46,870 bases of DNA from an uncultured Prevotella sp. GTDB taxonomy: Bacteria; Bacteroidota; Bacteroidia; Bacteroidales; Bacteroidaceae. Positions 1-7,764 of this stretch are shown here, in pieces. Under the pieces are notes generated by a model, which saw only the letters and a list, made by a program, of their open reading frames with translations, was not told where the DNA came from and ran no database searches. Position 1 is the stretch's first letter. Each line of letters starts with the position of its first letter. The translations under genes and the position numbers were made by a program. Where the stretch lies: positions 1-46,870 of the forward strand of contig URER01000016.1 of NCBI GenBank assembly GCA_900547005.1, in the 5' to 3' direction.

Positions 1-2
1 CA

Positions 3-137
3 AAATATACATTAAAAGAATATCTAAAAAATCATAATGATGAAGATGTGAGAATAATGTTGGATAATTTTCAATTGTTGTGTGAAGAGATTAGTGAGGG
101 CTTGCTATTGTTGTATGGTGTTAATTTACAGAAATAG
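3..137 (+). CDS. C-terminal fragment of a hypothetical protein (runs off the left edge)
   Basis: An open frame enters from the left edge and ends at a TAG at 135-137, giving the last 44 residues of a protein that begins outside the window. The visible part is acidic and Leu-rich, with EYLKNHNDEDVR followed by QLLCEEISEGLLLLYGVN. I do not recognise the family. It lies 23 bp upstream of the next gene on the same strand and shares the AT-rich composition of the four genes that follow, so it probably belongs to the same cluster of small accessory genes. Confidence 0.5.
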   Translation, partial: KYTLKEYLKNHNDEDVRIMLDNFQLLCEEISEGLLLLYGVNLQK

Positions 138-160
138 TAATAAAGGGAAAATAACAGATT

Positions 161-679
161 ATGGAAATAGTTGAATATAAAATAAGCCGTTATGGTGATA
201 ATCCACGACACGGAGCCGTTTTAAAAGACGGCAGGCAATGGCTCTGTACAAAAGATAATGTAGTTGACTATGTCCTTGATGGCATAATGTTTACAAACAA
301 AAAATACATCAGGAATATACAAGATGTAGAGTTGGCTGGTTTGGATGTAATGTTATCGCAGATTATTCCACTTAAATATACCCAATTTCAAAATGATAAA
401 GAATATATCAGCAATCTAAGTCTTGATGACTATCATGAATTCTTTCTCCATATTATGGCATTAGGACAATTGATAGAACTTGGGTTAGATAAGAATAATG
501 CTGTTTATGTCGGTACTATTTGCTGTGTACATGATAAGTCTTTTATGGTAGACTTGATAGACACTAATGCAAATTATGATGAGAAGGCAAGAATACCGTT
601 TGATAAAGTAAGATATATAAAATTGGATACAGATTACCTCAACTCATTGGAGATTTTTATCAAGAATAGAGCGTTATAG
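161..679 (+). CDS. Hypothetical protein, possible immunity protein
   Basis: This 172-residue protein has no signal peptide or membrane segment, so it is probably cytoplasmic. The N-terminal part (about residues 25-50) has a Trp followed by VVDYVLDGIMFTNKKYI. The C-terminal part (about 115-165) ends in a beta-rich stretch with FDKVRYIKLDTDYLNSL. This W..VDYV.DG / F..I..I...T.YL.SL pattern is one I associate with small uncharacterised proteins near type VI or polymorphic toxin loci, but the assignment is from memory. Low GC and its place in a row of unrelated short genes fit an immunity or orphan-immunity role. No toxin gene is visible in the window. Confidence 0.55.
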   Translation: MEIVEYKISRYGDNPRHGAVLKDGRQWLCTKDNVVDYVLDGIMFTNKKYIRNIQDVELAGLDVMLSQIIPLKYTQFQNDKEYISNLSLDDYHEFFLHIMALGQLIELGLDKNNAVYVGTICCVHDKSFMVDLIDTNANYDEKARIPFDKVRYIKLDTDYLNSLEIFIKNRAL

Positions 680-732
680 GTTTTATGAACATATCTGTAA
701 AAGCATATAATGAGTTCTTAATATAGCTATCT

Positions 733-1203
733 ATGAATATTAAAATGAAAAAAGTAAAATACTCTCTAATCATTTTGGTTTCAATTGCATTTATATGTGT
801 AGTATCCTTTATATGGAGATTGGTGTTGACTTTCCCGTATGAAGAACTTGAAACTATTAGTCTTGGTGGAAATTATGTATTTAATGAAGATGTAATATGC
901 AAGATCGATAAGAATAAAAACCTTTATTTAGCTATACCGGATCACATAGAGAATTATAATTATGATGATAATTATATTGTTGTCAGACAGTTGCCAGTCT
1001 TTGATATTGCAGATTATTATTGGATAGGACTGCCTTCTGTAGAGAAAGACAGTATTAATAGAATGGTGCAAAAGTGCAGAAACATCGGTACTTGTTTTTG
1101 GATCGTAGACAAAAATAAAGATAAAACAACTGGGCCATTAACAAAGCAAGAGTATAAACTAATGTGTAATTCGTTGCACATATCTTTGTCGTTAGATAAA
1201 TAA
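733..1203 (+). CDS. Membrane-anchored hypothetical protein resembling DUF3997
   Basis: The 156-residue product has one hydrophobic segment at about residues 11-30 after a basic start (MKKVKYS), consistent with an N-in membrane anchor and an extracytoplasmic domain. That domain contains NYIVVRQLPVF, then CFWIVDKNKDKTTGPLT and a final NSLHISLSL. The order 'observed value, then IVDK..GPLT..E' matches what I remember of DUF3997, whose function is unknown. Translation could also start at the second Met (745). It lies between two other small AT-rich genes and may be part of an immunity array. Confidence 0.5.
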   Translation: MNIKMKKVKYSLIILVSIAFICVVSFIWRLVLTFPYEELETISLGGNYVFNEDVICKIDKNKNLYLAIPDHIENYNYDDNYIVVRQLPVFDIADYYWIGLPSVEKDSINRMVQKCRNIGTCFWIVDKNKDKTTGPLTKQEYKLMCNSLHISLSLDK

Positions 1204-1217
1204 CATAAATCAAATGA

Positions 1218-1364
1218 AATCTCAACTATTATGGCTTCTATAAATACAAAGATGATATTCCTGAACAGTTGTTTTCTCCCTGGATGTTTGTGATAGAAAT
1301 AGAAAAAACTGATGAAGCCAAAGAGGATACTGTTATATGTTCAAAGAAAATCACATATAGATAA
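1218..1364 (+). pseudogene. Remnant of a small gene (C-terminal half only)
   Basis: A 48-codon frame, open after a TGA at 1215-1217, reads NLNYYGFYKYKDDIPEQLF, then SPWMFVIEIEKTDEAKED, then TVICSKKITYR and a TAA at 1362-1364. It has protein-like composition but no start codon at its beginning; the only Met is internal. It stops 4 bp before the start of the following lipoprotein gene. The likeliest reading is the 3' end of an immunity-type gene whose 5' end was lost by recombination. Overlap with a false upstream extension of the next gene hides it from simple gene calling. Confidence 0.45.
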
Positions 1365-1368
1365 TATA

Positions 1369-2070
1369 ATGCGGAACATTTTTATAATATTTGTTGTAAT
1401 TGTTGCATTGAGTTGCAGTAATGGTAATGGTACTAAAGGCGGGCTGGTTGGTTCTTCTGACTCTATAATGATAATAGAAGGTCCTTCTGAGGATCTTGGT
1501 TATGGTATGGAATATACCTATTATGCTGTAAATGGTAATGACACGATGAGTTTGTCTTGCGAGCTTTTTGATATGCCGGAGAAAAAGGAAATGAACATAA
1601 TATTCAGGAATCTATATTGTAAAGTGGTAATACCGTCTGATACTTCTGTTTTTGACAAGAATGCACATATAAATAGTGGATATAAGAGGGCAAATTATCA
1701 ACAACAGTTATATCTTATAGGTATGTTCTTAGAAAGAATATCTGCAACTAATGATATTGGTACACTCACATTTTTGGACTATGGCTTATTGTCAAGTGGT
1801 AGTTTGAATGTCGAAGTCTCTTTAGGAATTGCACGTATGGGACAGACGAGTATGAAAGATGTTATAAAATCATCTTCTTTTTGTAAGACAATGAATGTCT
1901 TGTTAAGGAATTACGGTTTGGAGATTGATGATGTATCAATAGGTAAATTTGTATTTGTAGACAAAAGATCTTTCTTACAGCATAATTCTACAGATTCGTT
2001 GGATATTCGGGATGTTGATAAGTTTCTTGATGCCACAATTAGTCTTAAAATTCATAAACTGCAAAGATAA
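1369..2070 (+). CDS. Putative lipoprotein of unknown function
   Basis: I place the start at the ATG at 1369 because it yields a clean lipoprotein signal: MRNIF, a hydrophobic stretch, then a VALSC lipobox with the acylated Cys at residue 16. An upstream in-frame ATG at 1312 would add 19 hydrophilic residues in front of the signal and overlap a gene remnant. The mature part (about 218 residues) begins Ser/Gly/Asn-rich, as in exported Bacteroidetes lipoproteins, and continues as a mixed alpha/beta domain. It has no recognisable catalytic motif. Function unknown; its context suggests a periplasmic immunity-type protein. Confidence 0.6.
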   Translation: MRNIFIIFVVIVALSCSNGNGTKGGLVGSSDSIMIIEGPSEDLGYGMEYTYYAVNGNDTMSLSCELFDMPEKKEMNIIFRNLYCKVVIPSDTSVFDKNAHINSGYKRANYQQQLYLIGMFLERISATNDIGTLTFLDYGLLSSGSLNVEVSLGIARMGQTSMKDVIKSSSFCKTMNVLLRNYGLEIDDVSIGKFVFVDKRSFLQHNSTDSLDIRDVDKFLDATISLKIHKLQR

Positions 2071-2078
2071 AGGATATA

Positions 2079-2444
2079 ATGATGTTGTATATAAAGTTTC
2101 AATTGCAAGAAAAAAAGACAGAATCAGATACAAGAAATTCCTTTTTGAAGAAAGTCTTGTTTAAAATATTGGATTGGGTTGTGCCGAAAGCTAATCCAAC
2201 ATTGGAAGGTAATATCGATAAGGTCTTTGTTTGGTATGTAGAATATGACACAGCGGACAATTACACCAATAGAGAAATCGGTATGGACGCAGAGGGAAAT
2301 GTTGTATTTAAAGCTCCTTACGAAGATAATTTAGGCTATTGGGTAGACAATGATCTTACGCTTGAGGATTACAGAAGTTTTAATCCTCTATCTGTTTCTG
2401 CAAAAGAGTTTGAGACATTATGGAATAAACCATTAAAAGTGTAA
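2079..2444 (+). CDS. Small hypothetical protein, possible immunity protein
   Basis: A 121-residue protein with a basic N-terminal third (TRNSFLKKVLFKILDWVVPK) and an acidic, aromatic C-terminal domain. Conserved-looking features there are VWYVEYDT, NREIGMDAEGNVV, GYWVDNDLTLEDY and a closing FETLW. I have seen this pattern among small Bacteroidetes proteins near secreted toxin loci, but I cannot name a Pfam family. It starts 8 bp after the lipoprotein gene and is probably co-transcribed with it. An alternative start is the next codon (2082). Low GC marks the end of the AT-rich block; GC rises sharply at prmC. Confidence 0.55.
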   Translation: MMLYIKFQLQEKKTESDTRNSFLKKVLFKILDWVVPKANPTLEGNIDKVFVWYVEYDTADNYTNREIGMDAEGNVVFKAPYEDNLGYWVDNDLTLEDYRSFNPLSVSAKEFETLWNKPLKV

Positions 2445-2543
2445 CGAGTTTATGTCTGTATCTTAAAGGGCTGTAGAGAAAGAACTTTTACTCTTTCTGA
2501 AGGTATTTCTTGTCTTTTTCATTACAGTTCCGATGATTTTCCG

Positions 2544-2551
2544 TAACTTTG
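2544..2551 (+). promoter_or_regulatory. Bacteroidetes -7 box upstream of prmC
   Basis: TAACTTTG matches TAnnTTTG exactly and ends only 7 bp before the prmC ATG at 2559. The -33 region is weak. If this box is used, transcription would begin at or almost at the start codon, giving a leaderless or nearly leaderless mRNA. Confidence 0.55.
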
Positions 2552-2558
2552 CACGGCT

Positions 2559-3392
2559 ATGATGTATAGAGATTTTTGGCGCAAGCTGACGGCAATATAT
2601 GACGAACGGGAGGCGCGTGCGATAGCTTCGCTCGTGTATGAGGAACGGTTCGGACTGAATAGGACGGACATCTGTATGGGCGAAGATGAGCGTATGAGCG
2701 AGGAGCAGAACGGAGAGACGGAGAGGATTCTCGGAAGGTTGCTGCGGAACGAGCCTGTGCAGTATGTCCTCGGATATGCTTATTTCGGCGAAAGCAGGTA
2801 TGTCGTGAAGCCAGGTGTGCTCATTCCGCGACCGGAAACCGCCGCGCTCGTGGCTTGGATGGTGGCGGATATGACCGATGAAAAGCGATTGCTCGACTGC
2901 TGTTGCGGTAGCGGGTGTGTAGCTTTGGAAATGAAAGGCGCGTTTCCTGAGATGCAGGTGTCGGCCTACGATATATCCGACGTGGCGATAGAAGTGAGCC
3001 GGGAGAATGCAAGACTGCTTGGGCGCGACATCAACGTGTTTGCTATGGATGCCCTGAACCCTGCGCCGGCAACGGAAAAGTATGATGTTATCGTGAGCAA
3101 TCCGCCCTACGTGTGCGACCATGAGAGGGCGGGAATGCGCCGGAACGTACTTGATTATGAGCCGCCGACGGCCCTGTTTGTACCCGATGAAGACCCGATA
3201 AAATTCTATACTGCCATCGCCCGATATGCAACCCAAGCCCTGACGGATGGCGGTAGACTGTATTTTGAAATCAATCCGCTGTTTGTTGACGATATGAAAG
3301 CTATGCTTTCGGGGCTCGGATTTGTTGATGTTACCGTGAACACAGACTGCGGATATGAGAACAGGCTGATGCGTGCGGCTATTAAAAGATGA
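2559..3392 (+). CDS. prmC: Peptide chain release factor N5-glutamine methyltransferase
   Basis: PrmC methylates the Gln of the GGQ motif of release factors RF1 and RF2 using S-adenosylmethionine. The 277-residue length is normal. An N-terminal helical release-factor-binding region (1-85) leads into GVLIPRPET (86-94). The SAM-binding motif I is LLDCCCGSGCVAL (111-123), and the catalytic NPPY tetrapeptide is at 181-184. Two ATGs (2559 and 2562) are in tandem; either could be the start. It is first in a prmC-recX-comF operon and has a promoter box immediately before it. The neighbour is not prfA, as it is in many other phyla. Confidence 0.93.
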   Translation: MMYRDFWRKLTAIYDEREARAIASLVYEERFGLNRTDICMGEDERMSEEQNGETERILGRLLRNEPVQYVLGYAYFGESRYVVKPGVLIPRPETAALVAWMVADMTDEKRLLDCCCGSGCVALEMKGAFPEMQVSAYDISDVAIEVSRENARLLGRDINVFAMDALNPAPATEKYDVIVSNPPYVCDHERAGMRRNVLDYEPPTALFVPDEDPIKFYTAIARYATQALTDGGRLYFEINPLFVDDMKAMLSGLGFVDVTVNTDCGYENRLMRAAIKR

Positions 3393-3402
3393 GGAAAACA
3401 GG

Positions 3403-3885
3403 ATGGAAAAAAGAGAGATAACCGAGGAACAAGCATTGCAACGGCTTGCCGGATTGTGCTCGCGCGGCGAATATTGCTCGTATGACATGACGGCGAAAAT
3501 GCGTCGTTGGGGACTTCCGGAAACGGCTCAGGCACGTGTGATGGCAGAACTCGTTAAAGGACGGTATGTGGACGACAGCCGATTCTGCCGTATGTTCGTG
3601 CGCGACAAACTGAAATTCAATAAGTGGGGACGCCGTAAGATAGAGCAGGCCCTATGGACAAAACGCATAGACGAGAGCGTTTACAGACCGTTCCTTGATG
3701 AGGTGAGCATTGAAGAATACTCAGAAATATTGATGCCGATGATGAAAGCAAAACGCAGAAGCATAAAAGCCGCGTCGGATTATGAAAGAGATATGAAACT
3801 GATAAAATATGCTATGGGACGCGGTTTTACGATGGATGTGATAAAGCAATGTCTCAATACCGACATCGAATATGCCGAAGATTAG
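3403..3885 (+). CDS. recX: Regulatory protein RecX
   Basis: RecX is a helical-repeat protein that binds RecA filaments and modulates recombinase activity. I choose the ATG at 3403 (160 residues), preceded by the purine-rich GAGGAAAACAGG, because homologues begin a few residues before EEQALQRLAGLCSRGEYC. An earlier in-frame ATG at 3373 would overlap prmC. Tandem three-helix repeats are visible: M..KMRRWGL near residue 30, V..LVKGRYVDDSRFCRMFV near 50, and KFNKWGRRKIEQAL near 70. recA is not in the window. The 3' end overlaps comF by 14 bp, so the genes are translationally coupled. Confidence 0.88.
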   Translation: MEKREITEEQALQRLAGLCSRGEYCSYDMTAKMRRWGLPETAQARVMAELVKGRYVDDSRFCRMFVRDKLKFNKWGRRKIEQALWTKRIDESVYRPFLDEVSIEEYSEILMPMMKAKRRSIKAASDYERDMKLIKYAMGRGFTMDVIKQCLNTDIEYAED

Positions 3886-4573
3886 CATAATCTCGCGTCT
3901 GGCCGACTTTATTTCGCCGCGCCAATGTCCCATTTGTGGAGGCCGTTTGTGTGTTATGGAGGAAGATTTGTGTGCCGTGTGCAACTATCATCTGCCACGC
4001 ACAGGGCATTATGAGAATCCGACGGACAACGAGATGGCACGCCTTTTCTATGGAAAAATACCGATAGAGCGATGCGCCGCGCTTGCCTTTTACGAAAGTC
4101 GGTCGCAAGCCAATAATCTTATTTACAAACTGAAATACTACGGTTCGCCGGAGGTGGGGGAGACTTTAGGCCGGCTATTGGCCGAGGAACTGGAGCGGTG
4201 CGGTTTCTTTGAAAACGTGGATGTGATTGTTCCGCTGCCACTCGCACGTGTCCGTGAGCGTCAGAGAGGCTATAATCAGAGCGAGAAGATTGCCCGTGGA
4301 ATACGTTCTATGACGCGTCTGCCCATTGAGCGCAAGGCCGTGAGGAGACTGTCGTTCTCTGAAAGTCAGACGCATTTGGAATTTCGTGAGCGTATGGAGA
4401 ATGTGGAAGGCGCTTTTGAACTCGTAGATGCCCATCGCCTGGCAGGTAAACACGTGCTGATAGTAGACGATGTGGTAACGACCGGAGCTACTGTAACAGC
4501 CTGCGCGAGACCGATATTGCGTGCCGGAGATGTGAAAATCAGTATCGCTTCGGTGGCTTTTACAAGGAATTGA
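3872..4573 (+). CDS. comF: ComF family phosphoribosyltransferase-like protein
   Basis: This 233-residue protein has the ComF architecture. An N-terminal zinc-ribbon carries Cys19, Cys22, Cys34 and Cys37. A type I phosphoribosyltransferase domain follows, with VPLPLARVRERQRGYNQ (120-136) and the PRPP-binding loop VLIVDDVVTTGATV (195-208). ComF proteins are required for DNA uptake in naturally competent bacteria and are kept in many others with unclear roles in DNA or nucleotide metabolism. It overlaps recX by 14 bp and is the last gene before the tRNA-Val unit. Confidence 0.88.
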   Translation: MPKISIISRLADFISPRQCPICGGRLCVMEEDLCAVCNYHLPRTGHYENPTDNEMARLFYGKIPIERCAALAFYESRSQANNLIYKLKYYGSPEVGETLGRLLAEELERCGFFENVDVIVPLPLARVRERQRGYNQSEKIARGIRSMTRLPIERKAVRRLSFSESQTHLEFRERMENVEGAFELVDAHRLAGKHVLIVDDVVTTGATVTACARPILRAGDVKISIASVAFTRN

Positions 4574-4602
4574 TCGAAATGTTGAAAAAAAGTGTGATAA
4601 AA

Positions 4603-4634
4603 TTTGGCGGTTTGGAATATTAGTCTTACCTTTG
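4603..4634 (+). promoter_or_regulatory. Promoter of the tRNA-Val gene
   Basis: TTTG at 4603-4606 and TACCTTTG at 4627-4634 are separated by exactly 20 bp, the classic Bacteroidetes sigma-ABfr arrangement. The tRNA begins 20 bp after the -7 box. Confidence 0.7.
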
Positions 4635-4653
4635 CATCGCTTTTAGAAAGTAA

Positions 4654-4728
4654 GGGCGTTTAGCTCAGCTGGTTTAGAGCATCTGCCTTACAAGCAGAGG
4701 GTCGGCGGTTCGAATCCGTCAACGCCCA
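4654..4728 (+). tRNA. tRNA-Val (anticodon TAC)
   Basis: A complete cloverleaf can be folded. The acceptor stem GGGCGTT pairs with AACGCCC (4721-4727), followed by discriminator A. The anticodon stem TCTGC/GCAGA encloses the loop CTTACAA with TAC at positions 34-36, reading GUA. The T arm contains GGTTCGAATCC. The 3' CCA is not encoded, which is normal in this phylum. It has its own promoter and terminator. Confidence 0.95.
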
Positions 4729-4734
4729 CAATGA

Positions 4735-4769
4735 AGTCCTGCGACATTTTATGTTGCGGGACTTTTTTT
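4735..4769 (+). terminator. Rho-independent terminator after tRNA-Val
   Basis: AGTCCTGCGAC (4735-4745) pairs with GTTGCGGGACT (4753-4763) through two G-T wobbles, followed by a run of seven T. Confidence 0.85.
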
Positions 4770-4825
4770 ATTGGCTATTTAGTAACTTTTTGCGAAATAA
4801 TGACGCTCTTGTCGATATAAATTTG

Positions 4826-4833
4826 TATTTTTG
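4826..4833 (+). promoter_or_regulatory. Probable -7 box of purB
   Basis: TATTTTTG fits TAnnTTTG and lies 25 bp upstream of the purB ATG. The -33 element is not clear. An overlapping TAAATTTG at 4818-4825 is an alternative. Confidence 0.5.
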
Positions 4834-4858
4834 CGCCTAAATAATACGTATTAAAGTA

Positions 4859-6205
4859 ATGGAATTAGATTTGCTGACCGCCATATCACCAATTGACGGT
4901 CGTTATAGAGGTAAAACAGAGAGTCTTGCGGATTATTTCTCAGAATATGCGTTAATCCGCTACCGTGTTCGGGTAGAGATAGAGTATTTCATAACCCTTT
5001 GCGAGCTTCCCCTGCCACAGTTGGCAGGCTTTGACCATGCTTTGTTTGGCAAGTTGCGCGACATCTACAAGAATTTTGATGAGAAATGTGCGGCTCGCGT
5101 AAAGGAGATTGAAAAGACGACAAACCACGATGTGAAAGCTGTAGAGTATTTTATCAAGGAGGAACTTGATAAAATAGGCGGACTGGATGAGTATAAGGAG
5201 TTTATACACTTCGGTCTGACATCGCAGGATATCAATAATACAAGTGTGCCGTTGTCTATTAAAGAAGCACTCGAAAACGTGTACTGCCCGCAGATAGAGG
5301 AACTTATTGCGCAACTTGAGGAGTATGCCTGCGAATGGAAGGACGTTCCGATGCTTGCCAAGACACACGGCCAGCCTGCATCGCCGACACGGCTCGGCAA
5401 AGAGGTAATGGTGTTTGTCTATCGCTTGAAAGAGCAGCTTGCACAGTTGAAGTCTTGCAAGATGAGCGCAAAGTTCGGTGGAGCGACAGGCAACTACAAC
5501 GCGCATCATGTGGCTTATCCTCAGTATGACTGGAAAGCGTTCGGCAATCGCTTCGTGAGCGAGAAACTCGGATTGGAGCGCGAGCAGTTTACTACGCAGA
5601 TAAGCAACTACGACAATCTCGGAAGCGTGTTCGATGCACTTCGTCGTATCAATACAATCATCATCGACCTCGACCGCGATTTCTGGATGTATATATCTAT
5701 GGAATACTTCAAACAGAAAATTAAGGCGGGCGAAGTCGGCTCAAGTGCTATGCCGCACAAGGTGAATCCGATTGACTTCGAGAACAGTGAGGGCAATCTC
5801 GGTATAGCCAATGCCGTCTTGCAGTTCCTCGCTCAGAAGTTGCCGGTGAGCCGTTTGCAGCGCGATTTGACCGATTCTACGGTTCTTCGCAATATCGGTG
5901 TGCCCCTCGGACATGGCGTGATAGCTATACAGAGTACGCTGAAAGGCTTGCGCAAGCTCATACTTAACGGTGATAAGATAGCCGAGGATTTGGACAATAC
6001 ATGGGCAGTGGTGGCCGAAGCCATACAGACAATCTTGCGCCGTGAGGCTTATCCGCATCCATACGAAGCCTTGAAAGCATTGACAAGAACGAATACCAAG
6101 ATGACGGAGGAGACAATACATGAGTTTATCCGTGGCCTTAATGTCAGCGATAATGTTAAAACAGAACTTATGGCAATCACTCCTCATAACTATACGGGTA
6201 TATAA
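4859..6205 (+). CDS. purB: Adenylosuccinate lyase
   Basis: PurB cleaves SAICAR to AICAR plus fumarate and adenylosuccinate to AMP plus fumarate, serving both de novo purine synthesis and the AMP branch. The 448-residue length matches the family. Recognisable segments are the N-terminal SPIDGRY, the fumarase/aspartase-type central region with KTHGQPASPT and HFGLTSQDINNT, and the superfamily signature GSSAMPHKVNP at 294-304, which carries the mobile catalytic loop. It is followed 77 bp later by rluB on the same strand with no clear promoter between, so the two may be co-transcribed. Confidence 0.96.
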   Translation: MELDLLTAISPIDGRYRGKTESLADYFSEYALIRYRVRVEIEYFITLCELPLPQLAGFDHALFGKLRDIYKNFDEKCAARVKEIEKTTNHDVKAVEYFIKEELDKIGGLDEYKEFIHFGLTSQDINNTSVPLSIKEALENVYCPQIEELIAQLEEYACEWKDVPMLAKTHGQPASPTRLGKEVMVFVYRLKEQLAQLKSCKMSAKFGGATGNYNAHHVAYPQYDWKAFGNRFVSEKLGLEREQFTTQISNYDNLGSVFDALRRINTIIIDLDRDFWMYISMEYFKQKIKAGEVGSSAMPHKVNPIDFENSEGNLGIANAVLQFLAQKLPVSRLQRDLTDSTVLRNIGVPLGHGVIAIQSTLKGLRKLILNGDKIAEDLDNTWAVVAEAIQTILRREAYPHPYEALKALTRTNTKMTEETIHEFIRGLNVSDNVKTELMAITPHNYTGI

Positions 6206-6282
6206 TATAATGTATAAGAAATATATAAATTAAATCAAATAATTATTAACCGGGCCGTGAGGCTTAAATATTTTAGGAAACT

Positions 6283-7749
6283 ATGTCAGAAGAAATGGAA
6301 AAAGACCAAAATCAGTCCGTTGGGCAGAACGGGAATAGTCGTGAGGGCTACTCGCCTGTAGGACAGTCAGGCTATCAGAAAGATTACCGTGTGGGAAGTC
6401 GCCCACAGCGTCCGCGCATACACAATCAGCGCGCTTACAGTAGTGAAAAAACAAACAGTAATGACGAAGGCGGATTCCGTCCGGAGGGCTTTGGAGCAGG
6501 TCTCCAGAGTGGAACCGGCAGCACACATCAGCAGACCGGATACCGTCCACGTTACAATGCCGGTGGCTATCAGCCACGTCAGGGCGGTTATCAGTCTCGT
6601 CCGGGTGGCTATCAGCAGCGTCCTAACAACGGCTATCGTCCTCGTTACAACAATAATCAGGAGGGAGAAGAAGGCGGATTCCAGCCACGTCAGGGCGGTT
6701 ATCAGCCTCGTCAGGGTGGCTATCAGTCTCGTCCGGGTGGCTATCAGCAGCGTCCTAACAACGGCTATCGCCCTCGTTACAACAATAATCAGGAGGGAGA
6801 AGAAAGTGGATTCCAGCCTCGTCAGGGCGGCTATCAGCCTCGTGGAGGTTATCAGCCACGTCAAGGCGGCTATAACAACCAGCGTGGCGGCTATCAGCAG
6901 CGTGGCGGTTACAGCCAGCGCGGTGGCTATCAGCAGGGCGGTTATCGCCAATACACGCCAGGATATAATCCGAATGCGAAGTACAGCATGAAGAAACGCA
7001 TCGAGTATAAGGAAGACCATATCGACCCGAATGAGCCGATTCGTTTGAATAAATTCCTTGCTAATGCCGGCGTTTGCAGTCGTCGTGAGGCTGACGAGTT
7101 CATTCAGGCAGGCGTTGTTACCGTTAATGGTGAGGTCGTTACAGAGCTTGGAACGAAAGTAATGCGCACCGATGAGGTGAAGTTTCATGATGACCCGGTT
7201 GTACTGGAGAAGAAAGTGTATGTGCTTCTCAATAAGCCGAAGGACTATGTAACCACCAGCGACGACCCTCAGCAGCGCAAGACCGTTATGGATCTTGTGA
7301 AGAATGCGTGCCGTGAGCGTATCTATCCTGTTGGCCGGCTCGACCGTAACACAACGGGTGTACTGCTCTTTACTAATGACGGCGACCTCGCAAGTAAACT
7401 TACGCATCCGAAATTCCTTAAGAAGAAGGTATATCACGTATATCTCGACAAGAATGTTACTGCTCATGACTTGCAGCAAATCTCAGAGGGAATAACCCTT
7501 GAGGACGGTGAAATCCATGCAGACGCAATCGAATATGCCAGCGAAACGGATAAGAGTCAGGTGGGAATAGAGATTCACAGTGGCAAGAACCGCATCGTTC
7601 GCCGTATTTTCGAGAGCCTCGGCTATCGTGTTGTGAAACTCGACCGCGTGCAGTTTGCCGGACTGACAAAGAAGAATCTCCGTCGTGGCGATTGGCGCTT
7701 CCTCACGGAGAAGGAAGTCGATATGCTTCGCATGGGAGCATTTGAGTAA
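6283..7749 (+). CDS. rluB: RluB/RsuA-family pseudouridine synthase with a long repetitive N-terminal extension
   Basis: The C-terminal half (from about residue 245) is a standard ribosomal large-subunit pseudouridine synthase. An S4 RNA-binding domain (IRLNKFLANAGVCSRREAD) leads into the catalytic domain with VGRLDRNTTG, whose Asp354 is the predicted nucleophile. The N-terminal 230 residues are low-complexity, rich in Gly, Gln, Tyr, Arg, Asn and Pro, with repeated GGYQPRQ, GGYQSRP and NNGYRPRYNNNQ and late GGYQQRGGY units. That resembles eukaryotic RGG/YG disordered RNA-binding tails. Target specificity (23S U2605 in E. coli RluB) is inferred from the family. asnS follows after 15 bp, suggesting an operon for translation functions. 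Confidence 0.88.
   Translation: MSEEMEKDQNQSVGQNGNSREGYSPVGQSGYQKDYRVGSRPQRPRIHNQRAYSSEKTNSNDEGGFRPEGFGAGLQSGTGSTHQQTGYRPRYNAGGYQPRQGGYQSRPGGYQQRPNNGYRPRYNNNQEGEEGGFQPRQGGYQPRQGGYQSRPGGYQQRPNNGYRPRYNNNQEGEESGFQPRQGGYQPRGGYQPRQGGYNNQRGGYQQRGGYSQRGGYQQGGYRQYTPGYNPNAKYSMKKRIEYKEDHIDPNEPIRLNKFLANAGVCSRREADEFIQAGVVTVNGEVVTELGTKVMRTDEVKFHDDPVVLEKKVYVLLNKPKDYVTTSDDPQQRKTVMDLVKNACRERIYPVGRLDRNTTGVLLFTNDGDLASKLTHPKFLKKKVYHVYLDKNVTAHDLQQISEGITLEDGEIHADAIEYASETDKSQVGIEIHSGKNRIVRRIFESLGYRVVKLDRVQFAGLTKKNLRRGDWRFLTEKEVDMLRMGAFE
6589..6844 (+). repeat. In-frame 132-bp tandem duplication within rluB
   Basis: The block beginning TATCAGTCTCGTCCGGGTGG at 6589 recurs at 6721, a 132-bp (44-codon) period. The second copy runs almost full length to 6844 with only scattered, mostly synonymous changes. 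Shorter GGYQPRQ-coding units flank both copies. The period is a multiple of three, so gain or loss of a copy would change the length of the disordered domain without a frameshift. Confidence 0.85.
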
Positions 7750-7764
7750 TCAACTGAGTGAATT

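Noticed and set aside
6367..7479. 370-residue open frame on the minus strand
   Set aside because: It is antisense to rluB; its length comes from the repetitive GGYQ coding sequence, and the translation is Thr/Ile/Ala-rich with no family resemblance.
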